A stretch of DNA of 64,000 nt, from NCBI RefSeq assembly GCF_024746835.1, contig NZ_CP080531.1:4236001-4300000 (forward strand), given 5' to 3'. Every line of letters begins with the position of its first letter. Within the stretch, counting starts at the first letter, position 1. Below the pieces are notes generated by a model. It had not been told where the DNA came from. It was given only the letters and a program-made list of their open reading frames with translations, and made no database searches. Shown here in pieces: positions 32,741 to 41,988 of this stretch. Both the position numbers and the translations under genes were made by a program. The DNA comes from Mesorhizobium sp. AR02. Its GTDB lineage: Bacteria > Pseudomonadota > Alphaproteobacteria > Rhizobiales > Rhizobiaceae.

Positions 32741-34384
32741 TCAGTGCTCGATCGGCCCCTTGGCCATCACCAGCGCCGTGCCGGCGGTGGTCGGACGCTC
32801 GATGACGCGACGCACGCGCGGCGACTCGTCGCCGCTGTGCAGCGCCCGCAAGCGCTCGCCGACCATGGCGTCGGCATGGGTGATACGACCATTGTGCCTG
32901 ACATATTCGAGCCAGGTCGGCGTGTGGTAGTGCTCGATCCATATCATGGGATTTTCGAGATCGCGCGCCAGCGTCCAGTTACGGGCGCCGTCGCGGCGGC
33001 GGATGCGGCCGCGTTCGGCCATGGTGGCGAGGAATTCCGCCTCGTCCTCGTGGCGGATGATGTATTCGATCATGATGGCGATAGGGCCGCTGCGCGGCTT
33101 CAGGTCGAGCGCGAGATGCGGCTCCTTGAAGCGGTTGAGCGGGTCGAGGTTGAGCACCTGCTGCTGCGGCAGCGGCAACACCAGGCCGATGGCGCCGCCG
33201 GCCAGCATGGCGATGGCGGCGGCGATCAGCGCCGTCTCGGCGCCATGCGCATCGGCGACGACGCCCCAGATCCAGCTGCCCAGCGCGATACCGCCGAAGG
33301 TCGCGGTCTGGTAGACCGACAGAACCCGGCCGACCACCCAGCGCGGCGTCGCCATTTGCACGGTGACGTTGAAGTGTGACAGCGCGATCACCCAGCAGGC
33401 GCCGCCGACCAGCAGGCCGAGCGACGTCTGCCAGGCGTGATGGCTGATCGCGGCATTGAAGGCGCAGACGGCGAAGCCGGCGAAGGCACAGCGCACCATC
33501 GTCTCGCTGGAGAGCAACTGCCGCAGCCGCACGCTGATCAGCGCGCCGCCGACGGCGCCGATTCCGAACGAGCCTAGCATGATGCCGTAGGTCAGGGCGT
33601 CGCCCTTGACGACATCGCGCGCGACGAGCGGCAGCAGCGCCAGGACGGCGCCGGCGCTGAAGCCGAAGGCGGCGCCCCTGACCAGCACCTTGCCGATGTT
33701 GGGCGACATGGCGACATAGCGCAGGCCGGCCCCCATGGCCGCGCCCAGCGATTCGCGCGGCAAGGTCGATACCGGTACGTCAGGCTTCCAGCGCGCCATC
33801 ACGACGATGAGGCCGATATAGCTGACCGCGTTCGCCGCGAAGGCGGCCGCGGCACCGGCGGCCGCGACGATGATGCCGCCGATCGCCGGGCCGACGCTGC
33901 GTGTCAGGTTGAAGCCCATGGAGTTCAGCGCCACGGCCGCGGGCACCTTGTTGCGGGGAACCATGTCGCCGACGGACGCCTGCCAGGACGGGCTGTTGAG
34001 CGCCGTGCCACTGTCGATGAGGAAGGTGAAGGCAAGCAGCGTCCAGGGCGTGAGCAGGTGATAGTAGGTGAATACGGTCAGAAGCACCGAAACGACCAGC
34101 ATGAAGGTCTGCGCGACCAGCATCACCTTGCGCCGGTCGAAGCTGTCGGCGATAGCGCCGGCGACAAGTGCGAACAGCATGATCGGCAGAGTGGTGGAGG
34201 CCTGGACCAGGGCGACCTGATAGGGCGAAGTGGCGATCGTGGTCATCATCCAGGCGGCGCCGACGCCCTGGATCAGGCCACCGAAATTGGACACGAGACT
34301 TGCGGACCAGACGGCGCGGAAAATGCCATGCCGGAACGGCGCCAGCGCCGAAACGCCTTCGCTATCCGGTTTCTCGTCAATCAT
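32741..34384 (-). CDS. MFS exporter (MFS_3 type) with C-terminal ABM-like domain
   Basis: A 547-residue major-facilitator protein. Twelve helices fill residues 20-410, with the loop AGAIADSFDRRKVMLVAQ as the conserved 2-3 loop, and the sequence groups with MFS_3/EntS-like exporters. The remaining 125 residues (about 425-545) form a soluble domain starting IAIMIEYIIRHEDEAEFL and including IWIEHYHTPTWLEYVRHNGR, which reads like a ferredoxin-fold ABM domain. The start at 34384 has AGGAA upstream; an extension to 34462 is unlikely. It is convergent with the amine operon. Substrate unknown. Confidence 0.85.
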   Translation of the reverse strand: MIDEKPDSEGVSALAPFRHGIFRAVWSASLVSNFGGLIQGVGAAWMMTTIATSPYQVALVQASTTLPIMLFALVAGAIADSFDRRKVMLVAQTFMLVVSVLLTVFTYYHLLTPWTLLAFTFLIDSGTALNSPSWQASVGDMVPRNKVPAAVALNSMGFNLTRSVGPAIGGIIVAAAGAAAAFAANAVSYIGLIVVMARWKPDVPVSTLPRESLGAAMGAGLRYVAMSPNIGKVLVRGAAFGFSAGAVLALLPLVARDVVKGDALTYGIMLGSFGIGAVGGALISVRLRQLLSSETMVRCAFAGFAVCAFNAAISHHAWQTSLGLLVGGACWVIALSHFNVTVQMATPRWVVGRVLSVYQTATFGGIALGSWIWGVVADAHGAETALIAAAIAMLAGGAIGLVLPLPQQQVLNLDPLNRFKEPHLALDLKPRSGPIAIMIEYIIRHEDEAEFLATMAERGRIRRRDGARNWTLARDLENPMIWIEHYHTPTWLEYVRHNGRITHADAMVGERLRALHSGDESPRVRRVIERPTTAGTALVMAKGPIEH

Positions 34385-34575
34385 GGATGGGTTCCTGCGA
34401 CAGCGTGCTGATCCTTGCGGTTTCTCCGCATCGTTTGCCGAAACTATGGCATCGCGCCGCAAAGGGCGAATGTCATGCGCGGAAGATCATGGTCCAACAA
34501 GGGGATAGAGGAGGGCCACGCCTGCGTCGGCATCGCGAAATGCCATGCCATTGCGCCCGGTCCCGTTCGTTTTCC

Positions 34576-36444
34576 TCAGCGAGCGTCGCTGACCGCCGCA
34601 TGCAGCGCTTCGGTGAGCTGGCCGGTGGTCTGGGCGCCGGCATGCAGGCGAAGGAAAAGCTCCATGCCGACCAGCCGCAGCCGCGACGGCTGGTCTCGCT
34701 TTGCCAACTCGATCAGGTCTTCGACCGAAGCCGCCGGCCACTTCATGACGTCGCGCAGCAAGCCGCCGCGCAGCAGACCCTGCGTGCCCGTGGTGAAGTT
34801 GTTCGATACCTGGAAGCCGTTCTTGCGGGCGTTCACGTTCTGAAGCGGAATGTGTTTTTCCGCGACTTTCTTCAACAGCCATTTTCCCTGCTTGTGGCGG
34901 TATTTGTGCCGCCTCGGCAGATGGATCGCGAAGTCGATCAGCCGGTTTTCGAGGAACGGCACCCTGAGCTCCACCGAAGCCGCCATGCTGAGCCGGTCAT
35001 GCCTGTTCAACAGGTCCTGCAGATGCGCGTACATGTCGTGAAGGCAGCATCCCAGGAAGGCACGGTCACTGAGTGACGCGACCGGCTCGAGCCGGTCGAA
35101 AATCTTGGTCTGAAGGAAGTTCAGTTCCGGCGACAGCGCCCTGAGCACGATGTTGCGGTCCCAGCCATGGCCACCCGCAACCGATGTCCGGAACGGGGCA
35201 TGACGCAGGCGCTCGAATCTGCGGGCAAGCCGGGCCTTGGAGCGAAACAGCCGTTGCGGCCATGACCAGGGCCGCCACGGCCGCATGCTGGCTTCCTGCC
35301 AGTCGTAGCCGCCAAAGAGCTCGTCGGCGCCTTCACCCGTCAACAGCACCTTGATGCCGTCGGCCCGGCACTGCTCGGCAAGCGCCAGCAGGCAGACATG
35401 GCTTGCATGCCAGCCGTCGCTCTCCAGATGCCAGATGGTTCTTGGCCAGAGTTCGAGGAACCGGTCCTTGTCGACGGGCACCCTGTTCAGCGGCACGCCG
35501 GCATGGCGCGCGGTGCGTTCGGCGTCTTCGGCTTCGCTGTGGCCAAGGCGCGGATCGACGACATAGGCTGTCATCTCCGGTCTGAACCGTTTCGCCAGCG
35601 TCGTGACGAGACCGGAATCGACGCCGCCGCTGCAAGCGGCGGCCAGCCTGGTGTCGGCAATGCAGTGCAGCCCGACGCTGTCCTGGATCAACGCCTCCAG
35701 CGTCGCCATGTGCTCGGCGTCGGTGGCGGTGTCGCCGGCGATACGGGCGGCGTCGAGCACATCGAGGACATGCCAGAAACAGCGCTTCTCGATGCCGGCG
35801 TCGGTGATCTTCCACAGACCCGCCGGTGGCAGCCGCTCCATGCCCTCGAACAGGCTGGAGCTGGAGTCGCGGCTTTGCCAGGCAAGACGCAACGTGATTT
35901 CGCGCGCATCGATGGCCCGTGCGACGCCGTCACAGGCAAGGATCGCCTTGTCCTCGGAAGCGAACAGGATTCGCTCACTCGTCTCGGCCACCGACATCGG
36001 CTTGATGCCGAGGCGATCGCGTGCAAGCCAGAGCGTAGTGGCCCGTGCGTCGAAATAGGCGAGGGAAAACATGCCGTCGAACAGCGGGATGGCCTTGTCC
36101 GGTCCCCAATGGTGCAGGGCTTCCAGAACCACTTCGGCATCCGAGACCGTCCGGAATCGCCTGCCTTCAGCTTCAAGCGTCGCGCGCAGGGCCCGGTAAT
36201 TGTAGACCTCGCCATTGTAGACCAGCACGCCCTGGCCACAGGCGGTGAGCATCGGCTCGCGCGCCTGCGCCGACAGATCGATGATCGAGAGTCGCCGGTG
36301 ACCCAGCGCCAGCCGGCTGTCGTTCCAGCTGGCATGGTCGTCGGGGCCGCGATGCACCAGTGCCTGCATCATGCGGCCGACATCGGCGAGATCGCCGCCG
36401 CCGATCGGGTTCCGCTTGCGCCAGACGCCGGCTATGCCGCACAT
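34576..36444 (-). CDS. asnB: Glutamine-hydrolysing asparagine synthase
   Basis: A 622-residue two-domain enzyme. Cys2 (MCGIAG) is the glutaminase nucleophile, LVYNGEVYNYRAL and ARDRLGIKPM belong to the N-terminal Ntn domain, and the synthetase part has the pyrophosphate loop AACSGGVDSGLVTTL and TGEGADELFGGYDW. It would transfer ammonia to a carboxylate activated with ATP, aspartate in the standard case. Homologues in surface-sugar clusters amidate other acids. The start is set by the required Cys2. It lies downstream of fliQ on the same strand with 174 bases between, so it may be read from the flagellar operon. Confidence 0.9.
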   Translation of the reverse strand: MCGIAGVWRKRNPIGGGDLADVGRMMQALVHRGPDDHASWNDSRLALGHRRLSIIDLSAQAREPMLTACGQGVLVYNGEVYNYRALRATLEAEGRRFRTVSDAEVVLEALHHWGPDKAIPLFDGMFSLAYFDARATTLWLARDRLGIKPMSVAETSERILFASEDKAILACDGVARAIDAREITLRLAWQSRDSSSSLFEGMERLPPAGLWKITDAGIEKRCFWHVLDVLDAARIAGDTATDAEHMATLEALIQDSVGLHCIADTRLAAACSGGVDSGLVTTLAKRFRPEMTAYVVDPRLGHSEAEDAERTARHAGVPLNRVPVDKDRFLELWPRTIWHLESDGWHASHVCLLALAEQCRADGIKVLLTGEGADELFGGYDWQEASMRPWRPWSWPQRLFRSKARLARRFERLRHAPFRTSVAGGHGWDRNIVLRALSPELNFLQTKIFDRLEPVASLSDRAFLGCCLHDMYAHLQDLLNRHDRLSMAASVELRVPFLENRLIDFAIHLPRRHKYRHKQGKWLLKKVAEKHIPLQNVNARKNGFQVSNNFTTGTQGLLRGGLLRDVMKWPAASVEDLIELAKRDQPSRLRLVGMELFLRLHAGAQTTGQLTEALHAAVSDAR

Positions 36445-36618
36445 GGTCCGCTGGTCGATCTGGGTTGGTTCAGGAGATTTCGAGAGGCCATTGGGACAGA
36501 ACGATCGCCTGGCCGGGAGTGGCCTGCACGGCAATCTAGCCGGAACCGGGCCGGCCGCAAGCGGACCGCTGTTTTCAGCAACTCCGAAGTGAAGTCGCCG
36601 CACCTTCCCTCGAAGGGT

Positions 36619-36885
36619 TCAGAACCCGTTCTGGATGCGCTGGAAGATGACGTTGGTGAAGGCCGATATCTGGCCGCCGATGAATGGGCCGGTGAGCGCC
36701 ACCACCAACATGATGGCGACGATCTTCGGCACGAATGTCAAGGTGATTTCCTGGATCTGCGTCAGCGCCTGGATGAGGGCGATGCCGATGCCGACCGCCA
36801 TGGCCACCAGCACCACCGGCGCGGACGCGGTCAGCACCGTCCACACCGCGTACTGGACGATGTCGAGTGCGTCGGCCTCGTTCAT
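36619..36885 (-). CDS. fliQ: Flagellar export gate protein FliQ
   Basis: An 88-residue protein with two membrane helices (about 15-38 and 50-75), the standard size and layout of FliQ. LIQALTQIQEITLTFVPKI is the conserved loop and second helix start. Four copies wrap the FliP-FliR core of the export gate. It follows flgD by 13 bases and closes the ftcR-to-fliQ operon. In relatives flhA comes next; here asnB does. Confidence 0.95.
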   Translation of the reverse strand: MNEADALDIVQYAVWTVLTASAPVVLVAMAVGIGIALIQALTQIQEITLTFVPKIVAIMLVVALTGPFIGGQISAFTNVIFQRIQNGF

Positions 36886-36898
36886 GTCGGAGGTTGGC

Positions 36899-37306
36899 CT
36901 AGCTTGCCGGCTTGATCGACACGCCTGCACCAACGGGGACCTGGGTGCCATCCTGCAGCACTGCGATCAGTCCGCTGCTGGCGAGCGTCACCGAAGCCAC
37001 TATGCCGGTGGTCTTGCCGTCGGCCGACGTGATCGAACGGCCGATAATGGCGTCGGCCTGCGACAGCGCCGAGGACTGCATGATCTGGTCGAGCTTGGTG
37101 TTGGTCTGCACCGATTGCTCGACCTGCGAGAAGGTGGCGAGCTGGGCGACATACTGAGTCGAATCCATCGGCTTGGTCGGATCCTGGTTCTTCATCTCGG
37201 CGATCAGAAGCTTCAGGAAGGACTGATAGTCGACCGCCGTCTTCGAGGTCGAGGTGGTCGTCGAATTGGCGCCAACCGGTATCGTCGTCGTCATGTCCAC
37301 GGTCAT
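36899..37306 (-). CDS. flgD: Hook-capping protein FlgD (short alphaproteobacterial form)
   Basis: A 135-residue hook cap scaffold. The N-terminal export and cap motif DYQSFLKLLIAEMKNQDP, followed by DSTQYVAQLATFSQVEQS, is diagnostic of FlgD. It is much shorter than the 230-residue enteric protein because the C-terminal Tudor and Fn3-like domains are missing, as is normal in rhizobia. Its ATG overlaps the flbT stop by one base (TAATG). FlgD caps the growing hook outside the cell and is released when FlgK is added. Confidence 0.93.
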   Translation of the reverse strand: MTVDMTTTIPVGANSTTTSTSKTAVDYQSFLKLLIAEMKNQDPTKPMDSTQYVAQLATFSQVEQSVQTNTKLDQIMQSSALSQADAIIGRSITSADGKTTGIVASVTLASSGLIAVLQDGTQVPVGAGVSIKPAS

Positions 37307-37749
37307 TAGTAGCGTGCTCCCACGGCCAGCGGGCGCGGGGCGCCCGGAACATCGTCATTGCCGCCAAGCGCGCGGCGTTCGAGAGGATAGAGCGAACGGA
37401 TCGCCTTCAATGCCTCGTAGATATGATCCTCGCCGACCATGCGGTCGATCTGTTTCAGCGCGCTGCAGATATCAGCGTCCTCGAAGCTTGCAATGAGCAG
37501 CGGCAGCGAGCGGCGGAACATCTCGCGGGCCTCATCAGCGCCGGCCGGGTTGATCAGCATGACCTGCACGATGAAATAGAGCTGCCTGAGCGGCGTCGAT
37601 GCCTGGTCGGCCTGGATCACATGGCTTTCGAGCAGGAACTGCACGTCGTTCATCAGCTCAACCGTGACCTTGCGGTCGACGCGGATGACGGCGCCGTTGA
37701 TGTAGATCTTCTCGCTGGGCTTCAGCGATATCTTCAGCGTGTTGGTCAT
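37306..37749 (-). CDS. flbT: Flagellin synthesis regulator FlbT
   Basis: A 147-residue protein of the FlbT family (TLKISLKPSEKIYINGAVIR at the N-terminus). In Caulobacter FlbT binds the 5' leader of flagellin mRNA and lowers its stability until the hook is complete; in Brucella and some rhizobia it can act positively. Both flagellin genes in this window have a stem-loop in that leader. The gene overlaps flaF by four bases (ATGA) and flgD by one, so the three are translationally coupled. Confidence 0.92.
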   Translation of the reverse strand: MTNTLKISLKPSEKIYINGAVIRVDRKVTVELMNDVQFLLESHVIQADQASTPLRQLYFIVQVMLINPAGADEAREMFRRSLPLLIASFEDADICSALKQIDRMVGEDHIYEALKAIRSLYPLERRALGGNDDVPGAPRPLAVGARY

Positions 37750-38093
37750 TGAATGCCGTCGCGGATGATCTGGGACACTTCGATCAGCCCTTCGAAATTG
37801 TTGGTGCGGCCCTGGCGGATGTCCTCCGCCTCGCGCAGCAGCCACAGGCCGATGGAAATCAGGTTGGCGCGCAATTCCTTGGGCAGCGCATTGTCGCTGG
37901 AGCCGAGATCCTCGACGAAGACGGTCCAGACGCGGTTGGTGAAATTGAGCGCCTCCACGGCCTCCATCGACTCCAGGCCGGCTGCGGCGGCCGCCGACAG
38001 CATGTCGATCGAGCGGGTCAGAAGCTCGCGCTCACGGTCCTTGGCGTCCGAGACGGAGGTGCTTTGGACGTCGGCGTAGGAGAATTGATACAT
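37746..38093 (-). CDS. flaF: Flagellar biosynthesis regulator FlaF
   Basis: A 115-residue cytoplasmic helical protein. The start MYQFSYADVQ and the central LNFTNRVWTVFVEDLGS are typical of FlaF, which promotes flagellin translation or secretion and opposes FlbT in Caulobacter and Brucella. It lies between flgL and flbT, its standard place in Hyphomicrobiales, and overlaps flbT by four bases. Found only with alphaproteobacterial flagella, it supports the taxonomic reading of the window. Confidence 0.92.
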   Translation of the reverse strand: MYQFSYADVQSTSVSDAKDRERELLTRSIDMLSAAAAAGLESMEAVEALNFTNRVWTVFVEDLGSSDNALPKELRANLISIGLWLLREAEDIRQGRTNNFEGLIEVSQIIRDGIQ

Positions 38094-38123
38094 CGTTGGC
38101 TCTACCGTTCCGGTTCAGTGCTT

Positions 38124-39167
38124 TCAGGTCAGGTACTTCAGCAGGCTGAGCTGCTGCAGGCGCGCTGTCAGAGCGAAGGACGTCTCGATATGCTGCGTAA
38201 GATCCGCGACTTTGGTGGCGGCCGTGGCCGGGTCGACGGCTTCGAGATCGAGGATATGGCGTTCGAACAGGTCGATCTGCGTCTTCATGCGGTCGCTGGC
38301 ATCGGAGACGCGCTTCTGCACGATACCGGTCTCCGACTGGACCTGGGCGATGCCGCTCAGCGCCTCGCCGACCAGTGTCTGCGAGTGGCTGACGATGCTG
38401 TCCTTCGCCGCCTGGCTGATGTTGGTGGACATCAGGCTTGAAACCATTGCGGCGGCCATTGCGAGCTTCTTGATGCCGTCACTGTTGGCGCTGGTCGACG
38501 TCCCAGTGGTTTCGTTGAGCGCGATGCGGCTGACGATCTGTTGGTCGGTGGCGTTCGACATGTTGGTCTGCCAGCCCGCGCCGAGGAACTGCGGCGTGAC
38601 ATCGTTGGTGATGAAATCGTCCATCTGGGCCGCGGTGATGTTGGCGGCTGCCGGGTCATTGGGCGTGAAGCCGAATTTGGCGACGAAGGAGGCGTCGAAG
38701 GCAGCCTTGGCGGGTGAGCCGGCCGCCGTGAAATCGTTGATCGGCTTGACGTCGGTGTTGGTGCCGGCGAACAGGTATTCGCCGTTGACGCTGGTGTTGA
38801 GGATCGAGGTAAGCTGCTGGATCGTCGTCTGCCCGGTCGATTGGGTCAGGCTGTCGGAGTTGTCGCCCGACGATGCGGTGGTCAGGCTGGACAGGAAGGT
38901 CTGTGCGACGCTGGAGAGCTGGCCGAGCGAGGTCTGGGTCGACGAAAGTCGGGCGGCGACAAGTCCGTTGGAATCGACGATGACGTTGAGCCGGTCGAGA
39001 TCGCGCTGGAAGGTGACGGACTGAGCGGTGCGTCCGCCCAGCGCCAAGCCGACATCGGCGACCTTCCCGGTCGAGGATTCCTTGGTGGCTTTGACGAGGT
39101 CGGCCTGCATGCGCATCTGTTGATAGCGCATGGCGTTGGAGAGGGCGGCCGAGGAAACTGAGGTCAT
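38124..39167 (-). CDS. flgL: Hook-filament junction protein FlgL
   Basis: A 347-residue axial protein with flagellin-like helical ends: N-terminal MRYQQMRMQADLVKATKES and C-terminal heptads up to LQQLSLLKYL. The middle carries the beta-rich insert GEYLFAGTNTDVKPI typical of FlgL. It joins hook and filament outside the cell together with FlgK and is exported by the type III gate. It starts three bases after flgK. Confidence 0.9.
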   Translation of the reverse strand: MTSVSSAALSNAMRYQQMRMQADLVKATKESSTGKVADVGLALGGRTAQSVTFQRDLDRLNVIVDSNGLVAARLSSTQTSLGQLSSVAQTFLSSLTTASSGDNSDSLTQSTGQTTIQQLTSILNTSVNGEYLFAGTNTDVKPINDFTAAGSPAKAAFDASFVAKFGFTPNDPAAANITAAQMDDFITNDVTPQFLGAGWQTNMSNATDQQIVSRIALNETTGTSTSANSDGIKKLAMAAAMVSSLMSTNISQAAKDSIVSHSQTLVGEALSGIAQVQSETGIVQKRVSDASDRMKTQIDLFERHILDLEAVDPATAATKVADLTQHIETSFALTARLQQLSLLKYLT

Positions 39168-39170
39168 GGA

Positions 39171-40625
39171 TTATCCCACCGCGCTCAACAGGGCCGTCAT
39201 CATGTCGTCGACGGTCTTCATCATCCGGGCTGATGCTTGATAGGTATGTTCGAGGTCAAGCATCAGCGACATTTCCTGATCGACATTGACGCCGGTCGCA
39301 TTGGACAGCGCCTCGGAACTGCGCTGTGCCAGCGCCTGCTTCGCGTCGGCGGCGGTCGAAGCCTGCTGGCGCATGCCCTGGAGCCAGCCGATCGAATTGG
39401 CGGCGTAGTCGGAAACGCTGGACGTTGCCGAAATGCCGGCGGCGGGGTCGAACGTCATCGGCTTGTCGAGCCGGTCGCCATAGGCCACCAGAAGGCTGGA
39501 ATAGGAAGCGCCGCCAGTGGTGTTGGCGACATAGGCAGCGCCGTTGGCGCCGCCGTCGCGCAGCAATGTCGGATTGCCGCCAGCGCTCGGATCCATCGCC
39601 GCATTGATGCTGATCGTGCCGGCCAGGCCATTGACCAGCGTGCCCGCGGCCGGCACGGCCGGTGCGCCGGACCAGGTGAACAGGCCGGCTGCGTTGGGCA
39701 TCGAGGGCGCGGTCTCGGCAAAGGCCGTGATCAGGCCGCGCGCGGTCTCGTCGAGCTGGCTCTGCATGGTCGAGGCGACGCCGTCGCGCAACTGCAGCAG
39801 GCCGGCAAGCTTGCCGCTGGCGCTGGTGTTGCCGCCGCTTCCCGCCGAGACCGGCACGTTGTCGATATAGACGGTGTTGCCGGCGGCTCCGGCGGCATAG
39901 CCGGCCGATGGCGTGAAGCTCACCGTGCGGGGGATCGTCTCGAACAGCGTGGTGCCGTCACCCGTGGTGATGACCATGTCATTGTCGCCGCGCGTGAAGG
40001 TCGATATCGGAACATAGTCCGCGATCTTCTTCAGCAGCGCGTCGCGCTGGTCGAGCGCATCGGACACATCGGTGCCGGAACGGGTTCCGGAAATGACCGC
40101 CTGGTTGGCGTCCTGGAACTGGCCGAGCAGCGAGTTGAGGTCCTTGACCGCCGTGTCGATCTGGCCGTCGGTCTGGGTGCGGAAATCCTGAATGGCCTTG
40201 GAGCCTTCATTCAGGGAACGCACGACCTGCTTGGCCGCGTCGATGACGCTGGAGCCGAGATTCTGGTTGGACGGCGAGGTGGCGTAGAGCTGCAGCGCCT
40301 GCTGCAGATTGGCGATGGCGGTCGAGGGCGAGGAGGCGTTGTCGACGCCGTTGACCGACACGTCCAGCTGATCCATGCCGCTGTAGAGCGCGTTCTGGCC
40401 GCTATAGGCCGACAAGGCGCCGAGATTCTGCCGGAAGAGCAGGTCGTTGGTTACGCGCTGGATATCAACCGAACGCGCGCCGGGCGCCGTGCTGGTGACG
40501 ACGGCGATGCGGCGCGTATAGTCCGGATTGGAGGCGTCTGAGACGTTGCGCGTGACAACGCTGGTCTGCCGCGCGGTATTCATAAGCGCCGATTGGGCGA
40601 TGCTCAATGCGGAAGATAACGACAT
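39171..40625 (-). CDS. flgK: Hook-filament junction protein FlgK
   Basis: A 484-residue junction protein. The rod-hook N-terminal motif SLSSALSIAQSALMNTARQ and ASNPDYTRR are conserved, and the C-terminal region GVNVDQEMSLMLDLEHTYQ with ARMMKTVDDMM forms the terminal coiled coil. The middle is variable and rich in Ala, Gly and Thr. It caps the hook and receives FlgL. Positioned after flgE with 27 bases between, on one operon. Confidence 0.93.
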   Translation of the reverse strand: MSLSSALSIAQSALMNTARQTSVVTRNVSDASNPDYTRRIAVVTSTAPGARSVDIQRVTNDLLFRQNLGALSAYSGQNALYSGMDQLDVSVNGVDNASSPSTAIANLQQALQLYATSPSNQNLGSSVIDAAKQVVRSLNEGSKAIQDFRTQTDGQIDTAVKDLNSLLGQFQDANQAVISGTRSGTDVSDALDQRDALLKKIADYVPISTFTRGDNDMVITTGDGTTLFETIPRTVSFTPSAGYAAGAAGNTVYIDNVPVSAGSGGNTSASGKLAGLLQLRDGVASTMQSQLDETARGLITAFAETAPSMPNAAGLFTWSGAPAVPAAGTLVNGLAGTISINAAMDPSAGGNPTLLRDGGANGAAYVANTTGGASYSSLLVAYGDRLDKPMTFDPAAGISATSSVSDYAANSIGWLQGMRQQASTAADAKQALAQRSSEALSNATGVNVDQEMSLMLDLEHTYQASARMMKTVDDMMTALLSAVG

Positions 40626-40652
40626 GCGGGTCTTTCACGGGCCACGCCCGGT

Positions 40653-41909
40653 TTATCTCTTCAGGTTGACTAGGACGTCCATCAGGTCGGAACCGGTCTG
40701 GAAGACTTTCGAATTGGCGGTGTAGCTGCGCTGCGCCGCGATCATGTTGGTCAGTTCCTCGGCGATATCGACGTTGGAATTCTCGAGCGCGCCGGAGATG
40801 ATCGAGCCGAGCTTGCCTTCATTGGCAAAGCCGACGCGGACCGCGCCGGATTCGGTACCTTGGGCGTAGACGTTGCCGGGAAGGGCCTTGAGCTGGTCCG
40901 GGCTTTGCACGTCGGCCAGCGGAATCTTGTAGAGTGCCTTGGTGGAGCCGTCCTTGTACTGGGCGTAGATGGTGCCGTCCTTGCTAATCTGGACCTTGTC
41001 GATGGTGCTCGGCGCGTTGCCGTTGACCTGGGCGTCGGAAACCGTGAAGCCGGTTCCGAGCTGGGTCATCTTCGACAGGTCGAGATTGAGGCTGGCGCCG
41101 CCCGGCACTGTAAAGGAAACGCCTGTGGTCGCGCCGGTCAGCTTGCCGGTGGTGGTGTCGAAGGTCAGGTTGGCCGTGCCCAGCGCACCGCCTGTGTAGG
41201 GGAACGACGTTCCAGCCGTGGCCTTCGACTGATCGAAGACCGACACTTCCCAGGTGCCGGCGCCGGTGTTGGTGAAATAGACGTCGAGCAGCTTCTTGTT
41301 GCCGAGATTGTCGTAGGCGACCATCGAGGATTTCGAGGTGTATTGCGCGCCTGCCGAGTTGGTGGAGGGCAGGTTGGCGGCGGCAACCGGGGTAGCGCCA
41401 GCCGACAGGTTGCCGGTGTAGCTGCCCTCGGTGCTCGGCGTCGCGGTCATCCCCTGGTCGGAGACGACGACCGGGACCAGTCCGTCGAAGCCGTTGACCG
41501 TCGCCGCCGGCACGCCGTTGGCATAGCTGTAGGCCATCAGCTGGAAGCCGGCTGCGTTGACCAGCCTGCCCTGTGCATCGGGAACGAAGGCGCCGGCGCG
41601 GGTCAGGAAAGGTGTGCCGCTCGGATCCTGGACGACGAAGAAGCCATCGCCGCTGACGGCAAGATCGGAGACCGAGGTCGTGTACTGAAGCACGCCGGGA
41701 TCGCTGACCGCCTGGCGGATCGTCGTGGTGACGCCGCCGGAATTATAGGCGCCGCCCGTCGATGGCATGATCAGCGTCGAGAATTCGGCCGAAGACCGCT
41801 TGTAACCGGTGGTGTCGGAGTTGGCGATGTTGTCGGCTGTCGTCGACAGGCGGTTTGCCTGTGCATTCATGCCGGAAACGCCGGTCCGCATCATTCCGTA
41901 GAGGCTCAT
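40653..41909 (-). CDS. flgE: Flagellar hook protein FlgE
   Basis: A 418-residue hook subunit. It begins MSLYGMMRTGVSGMNAQAN, with the rod-hook motif NIANSDTTGYK, and ends with ENSNVDIAEELTNMIAAQRS and VFQTGSDLMDVLVNLKR, the C-terminal helix of hook and rod proteins. The middle (about 90-340) forms the surface domains. GGAG lies twelve bases before the ATG. It is the first structural gene after the regulator ftcR, separated by 79 bases. Confidence 0.94.
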   Translation of the reverse strand: MSLYGMMRTGVSGMNAQANRLSTTADNIANSDTTGYKRSSAEFSTLIMPSTGGAYNSGGVTTTIRQAVSDPGVLQYTTSVSDLAVSGDGFFVVQDPSGTPFLTRAGAFVPDAQGRLVNAAGFQLMAYSYANGVPAATVNGFDGLVPVVVSDQGMTATPSTEGSYTGNLSAGATPVAAANLPSTNSAGAQYTSKSSMVAYDNLGNKKLLDVYFTNTGAGTWEVSVFDQSKATAGTSFPYTGGALGTANLTFDTTTGKLTGATTGVSFTVPGGASLNLDLSKMTQLGTGFTVSDAQVNGNAPSTIDKVQISKDGTIYAQYKDGSTKALYKIPLADVQSPDQLKALPGNVYAQGTESGAVRVGFANEGKLGSIISGALENSNVDIAEELTNMIAAQRSYTANSKVFQTGSDLMDVLVNLKR

Positions 41910-41988
41910 CGAGATGTCTCCGCAATATCCATGCCACTGGCAGCGAGGCTACGCGTCCTGTCTTGCGCGAGGCTGGCGCGGCGCGGCA

